From NCBI GenBank assembly GCA_947625155.1, contig CANQNG010000003.1, positions 62,001 through 126,000 on the forward strand: a DNA stretch of 64,000 bases. Reading direction: 5' to 3'. Positions 1 to 9,214 of this stretch are shown here, one piece after another. Origin of the DNA: an uncultured Clostridia bacterium (GTDB lineage Bacteria; Bacillota; Clostridia; Oscillospirales; Ruminococcaceae). The position numbers were made by a program, and so were the translations under genes. Within the stretch, counting starts at the first letter, position 1. Each line of letters starts with the position of its first letter. A model generated the notes under the pieces. The model was not told the DNA's origin. It saw nothing but the letters and a program-made list of their open reading frames with translations, and searched no databases.

Positions 1-33
1 TGTGCAGCTGAAGCCATTGCTTGTTCACCCTCT

Positions 34-83
34 CAACATGAATTTACAACATGTTGCCTATGGGGGCAGAATACCCCCACAGG
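34..83 (-). terminator. Tandem stem-loops after the solute-binding protein gene
   Basis: Two inverted repeats follow the stop codon of the solute-binding protein gene. A GC-rich stem with one mismatch lies at 57-66/74-83 and a 7-bp arm pair (CAACATG/CATGTTG) at 34-40/50-56. No uridine run follows on the minus strand. This fits an intercistronic stabilising or partly terminating structure better than a full terminator. The permease genes expected next would be off the left edge. Confidence 0.35.
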
Positions 84-125
84 CGACATATTTAGTATTT
101 GGTTTCCTAGTTCTAAACAGAGGGC

Positions 126-1544
126 TTATGCCTCAGGAGCAGACAGGTCGGTGTTCTTGGATGTAGCATCAGCCACGAAGTCAGCGATGACAGTGTCAAC
201 ATCTTTGGACTCGATCTCATCCTTCAGTGTGTTCAGGAAGCTATCCTTCAGGCTCTGGTCATACTTGGAGATGGAGTCGCTCATGTTGATGCCATCAGCA
301 ACTTCCGTCAGTACAGCGAACTGATCCTGACCGCCCAGCAGCGGGTTGGAGTTGGACTTTTCTTCCACGATCTCAGCCATAGCAACCTTGTTGTTTACAA
401 AGTCGCCGGAGCTCAGAGCGTATTCCTTCATAGTATCCTTGTTTACAGTGAAGTATCTGATGAAGTCAGCAGCAGTAGCCTTGGTGTTGATGGTCTTTGC
501 AACGCAGAGCCAAGAACCGCCCCAGAAGTATTCCTGCGGACCTACAACGATGTTCCAGTTACCTTCTGTACCGCAGTTACCCTCGAGCTGTGCACCCTGA
601 GTCAGGCACCATGTGGAGAAGAAGTAGCCGAGGCACTTACCGTCTACACCGTAGTTGAACCAGTCGCCATCCCACTGTGCAATAGCAGGATTTACATAAC
701 CGTTGTCAACATACTTCTTTGCCATCTCAGCAAAGTCCCTAGCGGTAGCAGTGTTGATCACGCCATCCTCTACCCATGCACTGTCGATAGCGGTGGAGTA
801 GCACTGCCACATACCGCCCAGAGAGCAGGTCATGTATACATCGCCGCCAGTAGCATCCTTCAGCTTGCCAGCAGTCTCCTCGAACTTATCCCAGTCAGCA
901 ACAGCTGCCTGCATATCCTCAGGTGTCTCGATACCGAGCTGCTCCTTAGCAATGTCGGTATTGTAAGCCCAGCCGCCTGCTGCTGCCTGCCAAGAGCAGC
1001 CCATCAGGTCGCCGTTCTCGTTGGTAGCAACGTCTACGGTGTACTGATAAGCGTCCTTGTAGTCATCCTTGGTGAGACCCAGCTCGGAAACCGGCAGAGC
1101 ATACTCATCGGTGATGTAGTTCAGGATCCAGCCAGCTTCTGCAACGAACAGGTCGATGTCCTTACCGGAGCCCAGGAATGTTGCATACTCAGTGGAAGCA
1201 GAAGTACCGTCTGTACCGGACTGTTCCCACTTTACGTTCTCGTTGCCGTACATATCCATCATCGGACCGAGGTCGTTGTTGTTCCAGCAAACGATGGTCA
1301 GTGTAGGATCGTCATCGGTCAGGTCAACGGAAGGTGTCTCCTCGCCAGAGCTTTCCTCATCGGAACTCTCATCTGCGGAGCTCTCATCTGCGGAGCTCTC
1401 ATCTGCGGAACTTTCATCAGCGGAACTCTCGGTAGCGGAACTGCTGTCGTTGCTGGACTCGCTGCCACCATTACAAGCTGTGAATGCAGTAGCAGACATA
1501 GCCAGAACAGCGAGCAGAGCCAGTGTTCTTGTCAATTTGCTCAT
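126..1544 (-). CDS. ABC sugar transporter solute-binding lipoprotein (family 1)
   Basis: This 472-residue protein is probably the extracellular receptor of a carbohydrate (CUT1-type) ABC importer. A signal peptide of about 22 residues ends in a lipobox-like TAC, so Cys24 should carry the lipid anchor. Residues 25-75 are a Ser/Glu/Asp-rich tether encoded by a 15-bp tandem repeat. The rest has the two-lobe binding-protein pattern rich in Trp and Tyr, as expected for sugar ligands. The start is set by an AAGGAGG site 7-8 bases upstream. A LacI-type regulator lies 72 bp upstream on the same strand. The substrate cannot be read from the sequence. Confidence 0.88.
   Translation of the reverse strand: MSKLTRTLALLAVLAMSATAFTACNGGSESSNDSSSATESSADESSADESSADESSADESSDEESSGEETPSVDLTDDDPTLTIVCWNNNDLGPMMDMYGNENVKWEQSGTDGTSASTEYATFLGSGKDIDLFVAEAGWILNYITDEYALPVSELGLTKDDYKDAYQYTVDVATNENGDLMGCSWQAAAGGWAYNTDIAKEQLGIETPEDMQAAVADWDKFEETAGKLKDATGGDVYMTCSLGGMWQCYSTAIDSAWVEDGVINTATARDFAEMAKKYVDNGYVNPAIAQWDGDWFNYGVDGKCLGYFFSTWCLTQGAQLEGNCGTEGNWNIVVGPQEYFWGGSWLCVAKTINTKATAADFIRYFTVNKDTMKEYALSSGDFVNNKVAMAEIVEEKSNSNPLLGGQDQFAVLTEVADGINMSDSISKYDQSLKDSFLNTLKDEIESKDVDTVIADFVADATSKNTDLSAPEA
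1357..1431. repeat. 15-bp tandem repeat in the lipoprotein linker
   Basis: Five adjacent 15-bp units encode the repeating Ala-Asp-Glu-Ser-Ser type linker of the solute-binding lipoprotein. The second and third units (1372-1386 and 1387-1401) are identical and the others differ by a few bases. Because the unit length is a multiple of three, gain or loss of units would change tether length without breaking the frame. Confidence 0.9.
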
Positions 1545-1569
1545 TGGTATTTTCCTCCTTAAGATATAT

Positions 1570-1598
1570 ATATTATATTTCCTTGTGAAATATAATAT
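1570..1598 (-). promoter_or_regulatory. 12-bp perfect palindrome between lacI-type gene and SBP gene
   Basis: Two perfectly complementary 12-base arms (1570-1581 and 1587-1598) enclose a 5-base loop. They sit just before the Shine-Dalgarno sequence of the solute-binding protein gene and after the regulator stop codon. In RNA this makes an AU-rich hairpin that could be a processing or stabilising element giving high expression of the binding protein. It could instead be a protein binding site. There is no U-run typical of a terminator. Confidence 0.6.
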
Positions 1599-1616
1599 GC
1601 TTGGGTTTCGGCACGG

Positions 1617-2612
1617 TCAAAGGCGTGCCACGGTCTTTCCTTTCAGCAATTCGGTCTGCACCGTGCAGATGCGTTCGCTTTCGGGAATTTCATCTTTCTG
1701 AAGCAGCCGGAGCATGAGAGCCGCCGCACGCTCACCGATCTCTTTGGTATCCTGCCGGACAGTTGTCAGGTACGGACCAGCCATTTGCAGAAGCGGATTT
1801 CCGTCGAATCCAACGACGGACACCTCACCGCCTACCACAAGATCGGCATCCCGTATCGCCTGCATACCTGCTACGGCGCTGATATCATCGGGATAGAAAA
1901 TGCAGGTCGGCTGCAATTTCCGGAGAAGCTGCGTGGTCAGTTCATAAGCAAGTGCTGAGTGGAGATATTTTCCCTGCAACAGCATGCTGCCGTCCACTTC
2001 ATGGTGATGTTCCGCAAGCACTTCGCAGAACACATTTCTGCGTGCCGCCGTGACCTGTGACTCCTCACCATAGATATAGGCAAGCCGGGTATGTCCCATT
2101 TGCAGTACATATTCGACTGCTGAACGAATGCCCTGCGCATTATCGGAAACCACCGCATATTTCCCGTCACTCACATGGTCTACCGAAACCACCGGAAGGC
2201 TGCTGCCGAGCAGTTCCTGTATCTCGGCGGAGTCAAAATCGACACACGCCGCAAGAACACCATCCACGCTCCGGTAAAGGCAATGTTCGTAGTAGGAATT
2301 TTTCTGGTTGCTGATAAACGTCAGGTCGTAACCGTTCCGTTCCATGACCACCTTGAAGCTGTCGAGAATGGACGCAAAGAAGTAGTGATTCAGACCACTG
2401 CCTGCCTTGTCCGCCAACAGGACACCTATATTATATGTCTTATTGGTCTTCAAAGCACGTGCTGTAGCGTTCGGCAGATAGCCGAGCTGCCTTGCAGTCT
2501 CCTGCACACGTTCTCTTGTTGCGGTATTCACATCCTCACGGTTGTTCAGTGCCTTGCTCACGGTCGCTGTAGAAACTCCGCATGCCTGCGCAATATCTTT
2601 GATCGAAACCAT
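1617..2612 (-). CDS. LacI-family transcriptional regulator
   Basis: This 331-residue protein has the LacI layout. Residues 1-55 hold the helix-turn-helix and hinge helix (SIKDIAQACGVSTATVSKAL, then the YLPNATARAL region). The rest is a periplasmic-binding-protein-like effector domain. It probably senses a sugar and controls the solute-binding protein gene that follows on the same strand, and possibly itself. The ribosome binding site is weak. A strong promoter and a pseudo-palindromic operator candidate lie upstream. Confidence 0.92.
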   Translation of the reverse strand: MVSIKDIAQACGVSTATVSKALNNREDVNTATRERVQETARQLGYLPNATARALKTNKTYNIGVLLADKAGSGLNHYFFASILDSFKVVMERNGYDLTFISNQKNSYYEHCLYRSVDGVLAACVDFDSAEIQELLGSSLPVVSVDHVSDGKYAVVSDNAQGIRSAVEYVLQMGHTRLAYIYGEESQVTAARRNVFCEVLAEHHHEVDGSMLLQGKYLHSALAYELTTQLLRKLQPTCIFYPDDISAVAGMQAIRDADLVVGGEVSVVGFDGNPLLQMAGPYLTTVRQDTKEIGERAAALMLRLLQKDEIPESERICTVQTELLKGKTVARL

Positions 2613-2662
2613 TTGCTACACTGTCACCCCATCTTCCTGCCCTGCTAGATACCGCAGGACAT

Positions 2663-2678
2663 AGTGCTTGCTTTCACT
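2663..2678 (-). promoter_or_regulatory. Candidate operator at the lacI-type gene start site
   Basis: AGTG and CACT arms flank a central GC in a 16-bp imperfect palindrome just downstream of the -10 box of the regulator promoter. Size, symmetry and position fit an autoregulatory LacI-family operator. The assignment rests on position and partial symmetry only. Confidence 0.35.
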
Positions 2679-2684
2679 AAATTA

Positions 2685-2713
2685 AATATACAACACTCTG
2701 CGTAAAAAGTCAA
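2685..2713 (-). promoter_or_regulatory. Sigma-A promoter of the lacI-type gene
   Basis: TTGACT (2708-2713), a 17-bp spacer and TATATT (2685-2690) on the minus strand give a near-consensus promoter. It would leave a leader of about 65 bases before the regulator. Confidence 0.8.
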
Positions 2714-2877
2714 TGCTTTCATCCATTCTTTCATTTTTTTTGAAGTATATGCACAAATATAACGCTATTTTTTTGTGCATTATGACGTAAATAATCACGC
2801 TTTTTCTCATTTGTTACAAAACGGTAACTGTGTGTAGTTTTTATGGAATTTGTACGGAAGGACCACCATTTTGGGAG

Positions 2878-2905
2878 CATCCGGCATCCTTTCCGGATGT
2901 TTTTT
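2878..2905 (+). terminator. Orphan plus-strand terminator-like hairpin
   Basis: CATCCGG (2878-2884) and CCGGATG (2893-2899) pair around an 8-base loop and are followed on the plus strand by a run of seven T. No plus-strand gene precedes it, so it may end an unrecognised short RNA or block antisense transcription into gltBD. Confidence 0.5.
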
Positions 2906-2948
2906 CCGTCACTTTGCACGATCCGGCATATTTTCACCGCCGTGCAGT

Positions 2949-2980
2949 CTCCCGGTGCAGCACCACAGCTACACCGGGAG
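2949..2980 (-). terminator. Hairpin after gltD
   Basis: A 9-bp GC-rich stem (CTCCCGGTG/CACCGGGAG) begins about 10 bases after the gltD stop. There is no clear U-run on the minus strand, so termination may be weak or factor-dependent. Confidence 0.5.
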
Positions 2981-2990
2981 CATGCTTTTC

Positions 2991-4451
2991 TTATGTTAAA
3001 TTCGTATATCCCATCAAAAATTCATCCACTTCCCTTGCAGCAGCTCTGCCGTCAGCGATCGCCCGCACCACAAGAGACTGTCCCTTGTGCATATCTCCAG
3101 CAGTGAACACTTTCGGGACGGCAGTCACGTGCGAACCGCCAAGCGTAGCCACATTCGTTCTCCCGTCCAGTTCAGCCCCGAACGCATCTGCCACATACTG
3201 CTCTGCCCCTAAGAACCCGGCAGCGATCAGCACCAGATCGGCTTCCATTTCGCTTTCCTCGCCATAGATCATTTCCCGTCTGCCCGTCTCCGGGTCTGTC
3301 TCGAAATGCACCTTCACCAGCCGCACGCCCCGGAGTTTCCCGTTTTCGTCCTTGAGGAATTCCCGAATGGTCGCCTCGTAGATCCTCGGGTCATTGCCGA
3401 ATACGGCAATGGCTTCTTCCTGTCCGTAGTCCGTCTTGCATACCCTCGGATATTCCGGATAGGGATTATTTTCTGCCCGCACGTCCGGGAGCTTCGGCAT
3501 CATTTCAAGCTGTGTCACAGAAACAGCCCCCTGCCGGATGGCTGTACCCACACAGTCGTTGCCCGTATCGCCGCCGCCGACCACAATGACCTTTTTGTCC
3601 TTGGCAGTCACCGGCGCATCTGCCGGATCTGCACCGCTCAGGAGCGTTTTCGTAGCAGTCGTCAGGTAATCCACCGCAAAGTAAATTCCCTCCGCATCCC
3701 GACCGGGTGCGTCCAGATCTCTCGGGTGCGATGCCCCGCATGCCAAAACGACCGCATCAAATTTTTTCAGCACCTTAGAAGCAGCCACATCCCGCCCGAT
3801 GTCCGTATTCGTGCGGAATTCCACACCTGCCTCTTTCATCAAAGCGATGCGGCGGTCGATGACCGATTTGTCCAGCTTCATGTTCGGGATGCCGTACATC
3901 AGCAAGCCGCCCACCCTGTCGGAACGCTCAAACACCGTGACACTATGCCCCCGCCCCGAAAGCTGATCGGCGACTGCCAGCCCCGCAGGACCGGAACCAA
4001 TGACAGCCACCCGCTTTTCGCTCTTTACGGGGGAGTGCTTCGGCTTCACAAAGCCATGCGCAAAGGCGTGTTCAATGATGAAATGCTCGTTGTCATGTGT
4101 CGTCACCGGGTCACCGTGCAGCCCGCAGATGCAAGCTGTTTCACACAGTGCCGGGCAGACCCGTGAAGTAAATTCCGGGAAATTGTTGGTCATCAGCAGC
4201 CGTCTGGCTGCCTCGTCATATTCGCCCCGGTACAGCAGGTCATTCCACTCCGGTATCAGATTATGCAGCGGACAGCCGTAATTCGACTGACAGAACGGCA
4301 CACCGCAGTCCATACACCTTGCCGCCTGCTCCCGGCGTGTTTTCTCCGGGAGAGGACTGTGCAGCTCCTGAAAATTCTGAGTACGCTCCTCGACCGGAAC
4401 GTCATAATTCCGGACACGGGCATATTCCATAAAACCAGTCGGTTTACCCAT
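2991..4451 (-). CDS. gltD: Glutamate synthase (NADPH) small subunit
   Basis: This is the beta subunit of glutamate synthase. It passes electrons from NAD(P)H through FAD and iron-sulfur clusters to the large subunit, which makes glutamate from glutamine and 2-oxoglutarate. The 486 residues match the family length. The N-terminal part has the cysteine motif CMDCGVPFCQ plus a later Cys group for 4Fe-4S clusters. GSGPAGLAVAD (FAD) and GGGDTGNDC (NADPH) nucleotide-binding motifs follow. A GAGGAGG site 7 bases upstream fixes the start. It lies 12 bp after gltB and is co-transcribed with it. Confidence 0.95.
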   Translation of the reverse strand: MGKPTGFMEYARVRNYDVPVEERTQNFQELHSPLPEKTRREQAARCMDCGVPFCQSNYGCPLHNLIPEWNDLLYRGEYDEAARRLLMTNNFPEFTSRVCPALCETACICGLHGDPVTTHDNEHFIIEHAFAHGFVKPKHSPVKSEKRVAVIGSGPAGLAVADQLSGRGHSVTVFERSDRVGGLLMYGIPNMKLDKSVIDRRIALMKEAGVEFRTNTDIGRDVAASKVLKKFDAVVLACGASHPRDLDAPGRDAEGIYFAVDYLTTATKTLLSGADPADAPVTAKDKKVIVVGGGDTGNDCVGTAIRQGAVSVTQLEMMPKLPDVRAENNPYPEYPRVCKTDYGQEEAIAVFGNDPRIYEATIREFLKDENGKLRGVRLVKVHFETDPETGRREMIYGEESEMEADLVLIAAGFLGAEQYVADAFGAELDGRTNVATLGGSHVTAVPKVFTAGDMHKGQSLVVRAIADGRAAAREVDEFLMGYTNLT

Positions 4452-4463
4452 TGCGATCCCTCC

Positions 4464-7400
4464 TCACGCATGGTGTACGGTCAGATAGAATGCCTCTATC
4501 TCCGCCTGTTCGGTCTGCATGCCCTTTTCTTCCATGGAAAGGATCGCCTGCCGCATCCTTGCGTAGTCATGCGGCATGATCTTCTTGAAGTAGGGCAGAT
4601 AATTTGTAAAATCGGCTAAAATGCGCTTTGCCTTTTCCGAGCCTGTCGCTGCGGCGTGTTCCTCGATCATGGTCTTGAGTTCCAGCACATCGTACTTCTC
4701 CGTGACTTCCTGCAACGAGACAAGCTCCTTGTTCAGGCGCATATACAGGTCTCTCTTCTCGTCAAGCACATAGGCGATACCGCCGCTCATGCCGGCTGCA
4801 AAGTTCTTCCCCGTGCGCCCTAAAACGACCACACGTCCGCCAGTCATGTATTCGCAGCCGTGGTCGCCCACGCCCTCTACAACGGCATATGCCCCCGAAT
4901 TCCGGACGGCGAACCGTTCTCCGGCGATACCATTGATGAATGCCTTGCCGGACGTTGCGCCATAGAGTGCCACATTGCCGATGATGATATTTTCCTCTGC
5001 TTTATAGGCAGCATTGGCAGGCGGATAGACGATCAGTCTGCCGCCGGACAGCCCCTTGCCGTAGTAGTCGTTGCTGTCGCCGCAAAGTTCCAGTGTCAGT
5101 CCTTTCGGGATGAATGACCCGAAACTCTGTCCGCCCGAACCGATGCACTTCACATGGTAGGTATCGTCCTCCAGTGCCGTGCCGAATTTCCGGGTCAGTG
5201 CCGAACCGAACATCGTGCCGAACGTTCTGTCCGTGTTGGAAACATGGACTTCGATGGTCTTTTTATGTCCGGTCAGGGGCATTTTTTTCAGAAGCACACG
5301 CTCATCGAGCGTTTCCTCCAGTTTGAAATCATACGCATCCTTCGGTTCAAAGTGACACGGCTGGCTCTCGCCAAGCAGTGCGGAGAGATCCATTAAATGC
5401 TCCCGGCTGCCAGCCTCAGCATCCCGCACCCGCAGCAGATCTGTTCTGCCGATGAGTTCATCCACAGTGCGCACACCGAGCTTTGCCATGTATTCCCGCA
5501 GTTCCTCCGCTACAAAGGTAAGGAAATTGATGACATATTCCGGCTTGCCCGAAAAGCGCTTGCGCAGTTCCGGATTCTGGGTCGCAATGCCGACCGGGCA
5601 GGTATCGAGGTTGCAGACACGCATCATCATGCAGCCCATTGTCACCAGCGGTGCAGTCGCAAAGCCGTATTCCTCCGCACCAAGCAATGCCGCAACGAGC
5701 ACATCCCGTCCGGTCATGAGCTTGCCGTCCGTCTCCACCACAACACGGGAGCGCAGACCGTTCATCATGAGCGTCTGATGCGTTTCCGCAATGCCCAGTT
5801 CCCACGGCAGCCCGGCATGGTGAATGGAAGTCGCAGGTGCTGCACCCGTGCCGCCGTCATACCCGGAGATCAGGACAACGCCTGCACCGGCTTTCGCAAC
5901 ACCGGCAGCAACTGTGCCGACACCGGCTTCGGAAACGAGTTTGACGGAAATGCGGGCTTGGGTGTTGGCATTTTTCAGGTCGTAAATGAGCTGTGCCAGA
6001 TCTTCGATGGAGTAAATATCATGGTGCGGCGGCGGTGAGATCAGCCCCACACCGGGCGTGGAGTGCCGTGTCTTGGCGATCCACGGATAGACCTTTCCTG
6101 CCGGCAGATGTCCGCCCTCGCCGGGCTTTGCACCTTGGGCGCACTTGATCTGCAATTCTTTTGCGCTGACGAGGTATTCGGAAGTGACACCGAACCGCCC
6201 GGAAGCCACCTGCTTGATGGCAGAGGAGCAGTCGTGGTCGGTTCCGGCAGTGGCAAGGCGTTCTTCGCTTTCGCCGCCCTCACCGCTGTTGGACTTGCCG
6301 CCGATGCGGTTCATGGCGATCGCAAGCGTTTCATGCGCTTCCTGTGAGATCGAACCGTAGGACATTGCCCCCGTCTTGAAGCGGTGCAGAATGGTTTCCA
6401 CGGGTTCGACTTCTTCGAGCGGAATACCGCCGTCCTCCGGGTAGACAAATTCCAGCATATCCCGCAGCTGCATGCTTCTGCCCTCCACATGGACGGCAGC
6501 GGCATACTGCTTGTAGATCTCATAGTCCCCCGTCCGGCTCGCCTGCTGAAGGAGGTGAATGGTCTCGGGGCGGTAGAGGTGTTCCTCACGGTCGGCACGC
6601 ATTTTGTGCGAACCTAAGCTGGAAACTTCGGTCTCCGTACCCAGTCCGAGCGGATCAAATGCCGAGGAATGCAGCGTTTCCACCCGTTCGCCGATCTCCT
6701 TGAGGGTAATGCCCCCCACTCGGCTGACAGTTCCCGTGAAGTATTCGTCGATGACTTCCCGGCTCACACCGACCGCTTCAAACAGCTTGGATCCCTGATA
6801 GGACTGCACGGTGGAAATGCCCATTTTCGAGGCGATCTTGACAATGCCGTGCAGCACACAGGCATCATAGTCCGATTCGGCTGCATAGTAATCCTTGTCA
6901 AGAGCGCCGTTCTCGGTCATTTCCCGGATCGTCTCATGGGCAAGGTACGGGTTGATCGCACACGCCCCGTAGCCGAGCAGCGTGGCGAAATGATGGACTT
7001 CTCTCGGTTCGGCGCTTTCGAGGATGAGTGCCAGCGCCGTGCGCTTTCTTGTGGCAACAAGATGCTGCTGCAATGCCGAAACAGCAAGCAGCGACGGGAT
7101 CGGCACATGATACTCATCCACCTCACGGTCGGACAGGATCAGGATATTCGCCCCGTCCCGGTATGCCTTATCCGCACGGATAAAAAGCTGCCGGATGGCA
7201 TTTTTCAGGGAAGTGTTCTTATAATAGGTGATCGGGATGACCTCGGTCTTGAGACCGGGTTCGTTCATGTATTTGATCTTGAGCATGTCGGTGTTGGCGA
7301 GAATGGGGTTGTCAACACGCAGGACATGGCAGTTTTGCGCATTTTCCACGAGGACATTGCCGTCCGAACCGATATAGGTCGAGGTGTCCGTCACGACTTC

Positions 7401-8987
7401 TTCCCGGATCGCATCAAAGGGCGGGTTGGTGACCTGCGCAAAGAGCTGCCGGAAATAATCGAACAGCGGCGGCTGCATCCCCGAAAACGGCGGCAGCGGA
7501 TCGTCTGCTCCCATGGAAGCAATGGGTTCAGCGCCTTTTTCTGCCATTGGCAGGATCGAACCACGGATCTCCTCATAGGTATACCCGAATGCCCGCTGCA
7601 TCTGGGCGAGCTTCTCGTGGGAGAAGCGTTCGATATTATGATTTGGGATGTGCAGCTGTTTCAGGCGGACAAGATTGCTGTCCAGCCATTCGCCATAGGG
7701 CTGGCGGCAGGCGAAGGAATTTTTCAGCTCTTCATCATCGATCACCCTGCCCTGCACGGTATCGACCAGCAGCATTCTGCCGGGGCGCAGTCTGTCTTTC
7801 TGGAGAATATGCTCCGCCGGAAGATCCAGCGTGCCGACCTCGCTCGACAGGATCAGGAAACCGTCATCCGTGATATAGTACCGGGAGGGGCGCAGACCGT
7901 TCCGGTCAAGCACCGCACCCATGACATCGCCGTCCGAGAACAGGATCGAAGCCGGTCCGTCCCACGGTTCCATCATCGTGGCATAATACTGGTAGAAATC
8001 CCGTTTCTGCCGGGACATGGTACGGTTATTTTTCCACGGTTCGGGAATTAAGATCATCACAGCAAGCGGCAAAGGCATACCGGACATGACCAAAAATTCC
8101 AGCGTATTGTCCAGCCGTGCCGAGTCTGAACCGTTCACGTCTAAAATAGGCAGCAGCTTGTGCATTTCCTCACGCAGCACCTCACAGCCGACCGATTCCT
8201 CACGGGCAAGCATTTTGTCGGCGTTGCCGGTGATCGTATTGATCTCCCCATTGTGGACGATAAAGCGGTTCGGGTGTGCCTTCTGCCAGCTCGGGATGGT
8301 ATTCGTGCTGAAACGGGAATGCACGGTCGCAATTGCCGACTCGTAGTCCGGGGACTGCAGATCGGGGAAGAACTGCCGCAGCTCCTTGACAAGGAACATG
8401 CCCTTGTAAACGACCGTCCGGCTCGACAGCGAGACAACATAAGTATTTTCGTTGCTCTGCTCAAACACACGGCGGGCAACATATAGTTTCCGGTCAAAGG
8501 GCAGTCCTCTATCGCAGTCCTCCGGTCTGCCGACAAAGCCCTGCCAGATGCTGGGCATGCTCCTGAGTGCCTTTTCCCCGAGCACTTCGGGTACAGTAGG
8601 CACTTCACGCCAGCCGAGGAACTGCATGCCCTCCTTGGCAACAATGATCTCAAAGAGCTTCTTTGCCTGCCTGCGTTTCAGTTCATCCTGCGGGAAAAAG
8701 AACATTCCCACGCCATAATCCCTTGCTCCGCCAAGCGCAATGCCTGCCGCAGCGGCAGCCTTGGTGAAAAAGCTGTGCGAGATCTGGAGCAGGATCCCCA
8801 CGCCGTCACCGGTCTTGCCCTCTGCATCCTTGCCGGCACGGTGTTCCAGATTTTCCACGATGTGCAGTGCATCCTCCACGACACGCCTTGAAGGAATGCC
8901 CTTGATGTTGACCACCGCACCGATGCCGCAGTTGTCATGCTCGAACTGCGGACGGTACAAGCCCCCGGCTTTTCTCTGTTCTTCCAT
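4464..8987 (-). CDS. gltB: Glutamate synthase large subunit
   Basis: The alpha subunit hydrolyses glutamine and channels ammonia to 2-oxoglutarate. I start it at the Met of MEEQRKAG, giving about 1,507 residues. The nucleophile would be Cys20 in FEHDNCGIG after a short propeptide, as in the family. An upstream ATG at 9017 would add ten residues and cannot be excluded, because both have purine-rich sites before them. Further domains are the central region, the FMN-binding synthase domain (GAKPGEGGHLP, and CNLDTCPVGIATQ for the 3Fe-4S cluster) and the C-terminal glycine-rich beta-helix (GXXXG repeats). It forms an operon with gltD and is the main nitrogen-assimilation route seen here. Confidence 0.95.
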   Translation of the reverse strand: MEEQRKAGGLYRPQFEHDNCGIGAVVNIKGIPSRRVVEDALHIVENLEHRAGKDAEGKTGDGVGILLQISHSFFTKAAAAAGIALGGARDYGVGMFFFPQDELKRRQAKKLFEIIVAKEGMQFLGWREVPTVPEVLGEKALRSMPSIWQGFVGRPEDCDRGLPFDRKLYVARRVFEQSNENTYVVSLSSRTVVYKGMFLVKELRQFFPDLQSPDYESAIATVHSRFSTNTIPSWQKAHPNRFIVHNGEINTITGNADKMLAREESVGCEVLREEMHKLLPILDVNGSDSARLDNTLEFLVMSGMPLPLAVMILIPEPWKNNRTMSRQKRDFYQYYATMMEPWDGPASILFSDGDVMGAVLDRNGLRPSRYYITDDGFLILSSEVGTLDLPAEHILQKDRLRPGRMLLVDTVQGRVIDDEELKNSFACRQPYGEWLDSNLVRLKQLHIPNHNIERFSHEKLAQMQRAFGYTYEEIRGSILPMAEKGAEPIASMGADDPLPPFSGMQPPLFDYFRQLFAQVTNPPFDAIREEVVTDTSTYIGSDGNVLVENAQNCHVLRVDNPILANTDMLKIKYMNEPGLKTEVIPITYYKNTSLKNAIRQLFIRADKAYRDGANILILSDREVDEYHVPIPSLLAVSALQQHLVATRKRTALALILESAEPREVHHFATLLGYGACAINPYLAHETIREMTENGALDKDYYAAESDYDACVLHGIVKIASKMGISTVQSYQGSKLFEAVGVSREVIDEYFTGTVSRVGGITLKEIGERVETLHSSAFDPLGLGTETEVSSLGSHKMRADREEHLYRPETIHLLQQASRTGDYEIYKQYAAAVHVEGRSMQLRDMLEFVYPEDGGIPLEEVEPVETILHRFKTGAMSYGSISQEAHETLAIAMNRIGGKSNSGEGGESEERLATAGTDHDCSSAIKQVASGRFGVTSEYLVSAKELQIKCAQGAKPGEGGHLPAGKVYPWIAKTRHSTPGVGLISPPPHHDIYSIEDLAQLIYDLKNANTQARISVKLVSEAGVGTVAAGVAKAGAGVVLISGYDGGTGAAPATSIHHAGLPWELGIAETHQTLMMNGLRSRVVVETDGKLMTGRDVLVAALLGAEEYGFATAPLVTMGCMMMRVCNLDTCPVGIATQNPELRKRFSGKPEYVINFLTFVAEELREYMAKLGVRTVDELIGRTDLLRVRDAEAGSREHLMDLSALLGESQPCHFEPKDAYDFKLEETLDERVLLKKMPLTGHKKTIEVHVSNTDRTFGTMFGSALTRKFGTALEDDTYHVKCIGSGGQSFGSFIPKGLTLELCGDSNDYYGKGLSGGRLIVYPPANAAYKAEENIIIGNVALYGATSGKAFINGIAGERFAVRNSGAYAVVEGVGDHGCEYMTGGRVVVLGRTGKNFAAGMSGGIAYVLDEKRDLYMRLNKELVSLQEVTEKYDVLELKTMIEEHAAATGSEKAKRILADFTNYLPYFKKIMPHDYARMRQAILSMEEKGMQTEQAEIEAFYLTVHHA

Positions 8988-9110
8988 ACGCTCACTCTCC
9001 CATAGGCGAAAAAACATAAACCGACACCTCTCCCCTCCTTGCGGAACAGGAAAAGCGCCGTTGCTTCCGGTATTTCATTTGTGGACACCTGTTGTCAGCC
9101 CACGGACATT

Positions 9111-9139
9111 ATTTTACTACATATTTTGTAATTTGTCAA
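9111..9139 (-). promoter_or_regulatory. Sigma-A promoter of gltBD
   Basis: TTGACA (9134-9139), a 17-bp spacer and TAAAAT (9111-9116) on the minus strand form a strong promoter. Two copies of an AAAAAAATAA motif lie upstream (about 9151-9202) and could act as an UP element. The leader to gltB is about 115 bases. No known riboswitch was recognised in it. Confidence 0.82.
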
Positions 9140-9214
9140 CAGAAACAAAAATATACCTTATTTTTTTAAGCAAAATCGAAAATAACTTTATTTTTTTAAT
9201 CATTCGTAGCGATA

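Larger units (their letters stand above)
2613..2990. other. 378-bp intergenic region, regulator to gltD
   Basis: No gene is supported here. The stretch holds the lacI-type promoter and operator candidate. It also has a 9-bp inverted repeat (ATGCACAAA 2749-2757 / TTTGTGCAT 2772-2780) upstream of the -35 box and a GTTAC/GTAAC repeat at 2813-2828. A plus-strand hairpin with a T-run is at 2878-2905 and the gltD hairpin at 2949-2980. Confidence 0.7.

Noticed and set aside
62-72. GGGGGCAGAAT shared with 55532-55542
   Set aside because: Only 11 bases in two otherwise unrelated hairpins; probably chance.
1357-1431. Short regularly repeated units, possible CRISPR
   Set aside because: Units are contiguous without spacers and in frame with a lipoprotein linker, so this is a coding tandem repeat.
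6669-8051. 460-codon open frame on the plus strand
   Set aside because: Antisense to gltB, with no start signal and no recognisable domain.
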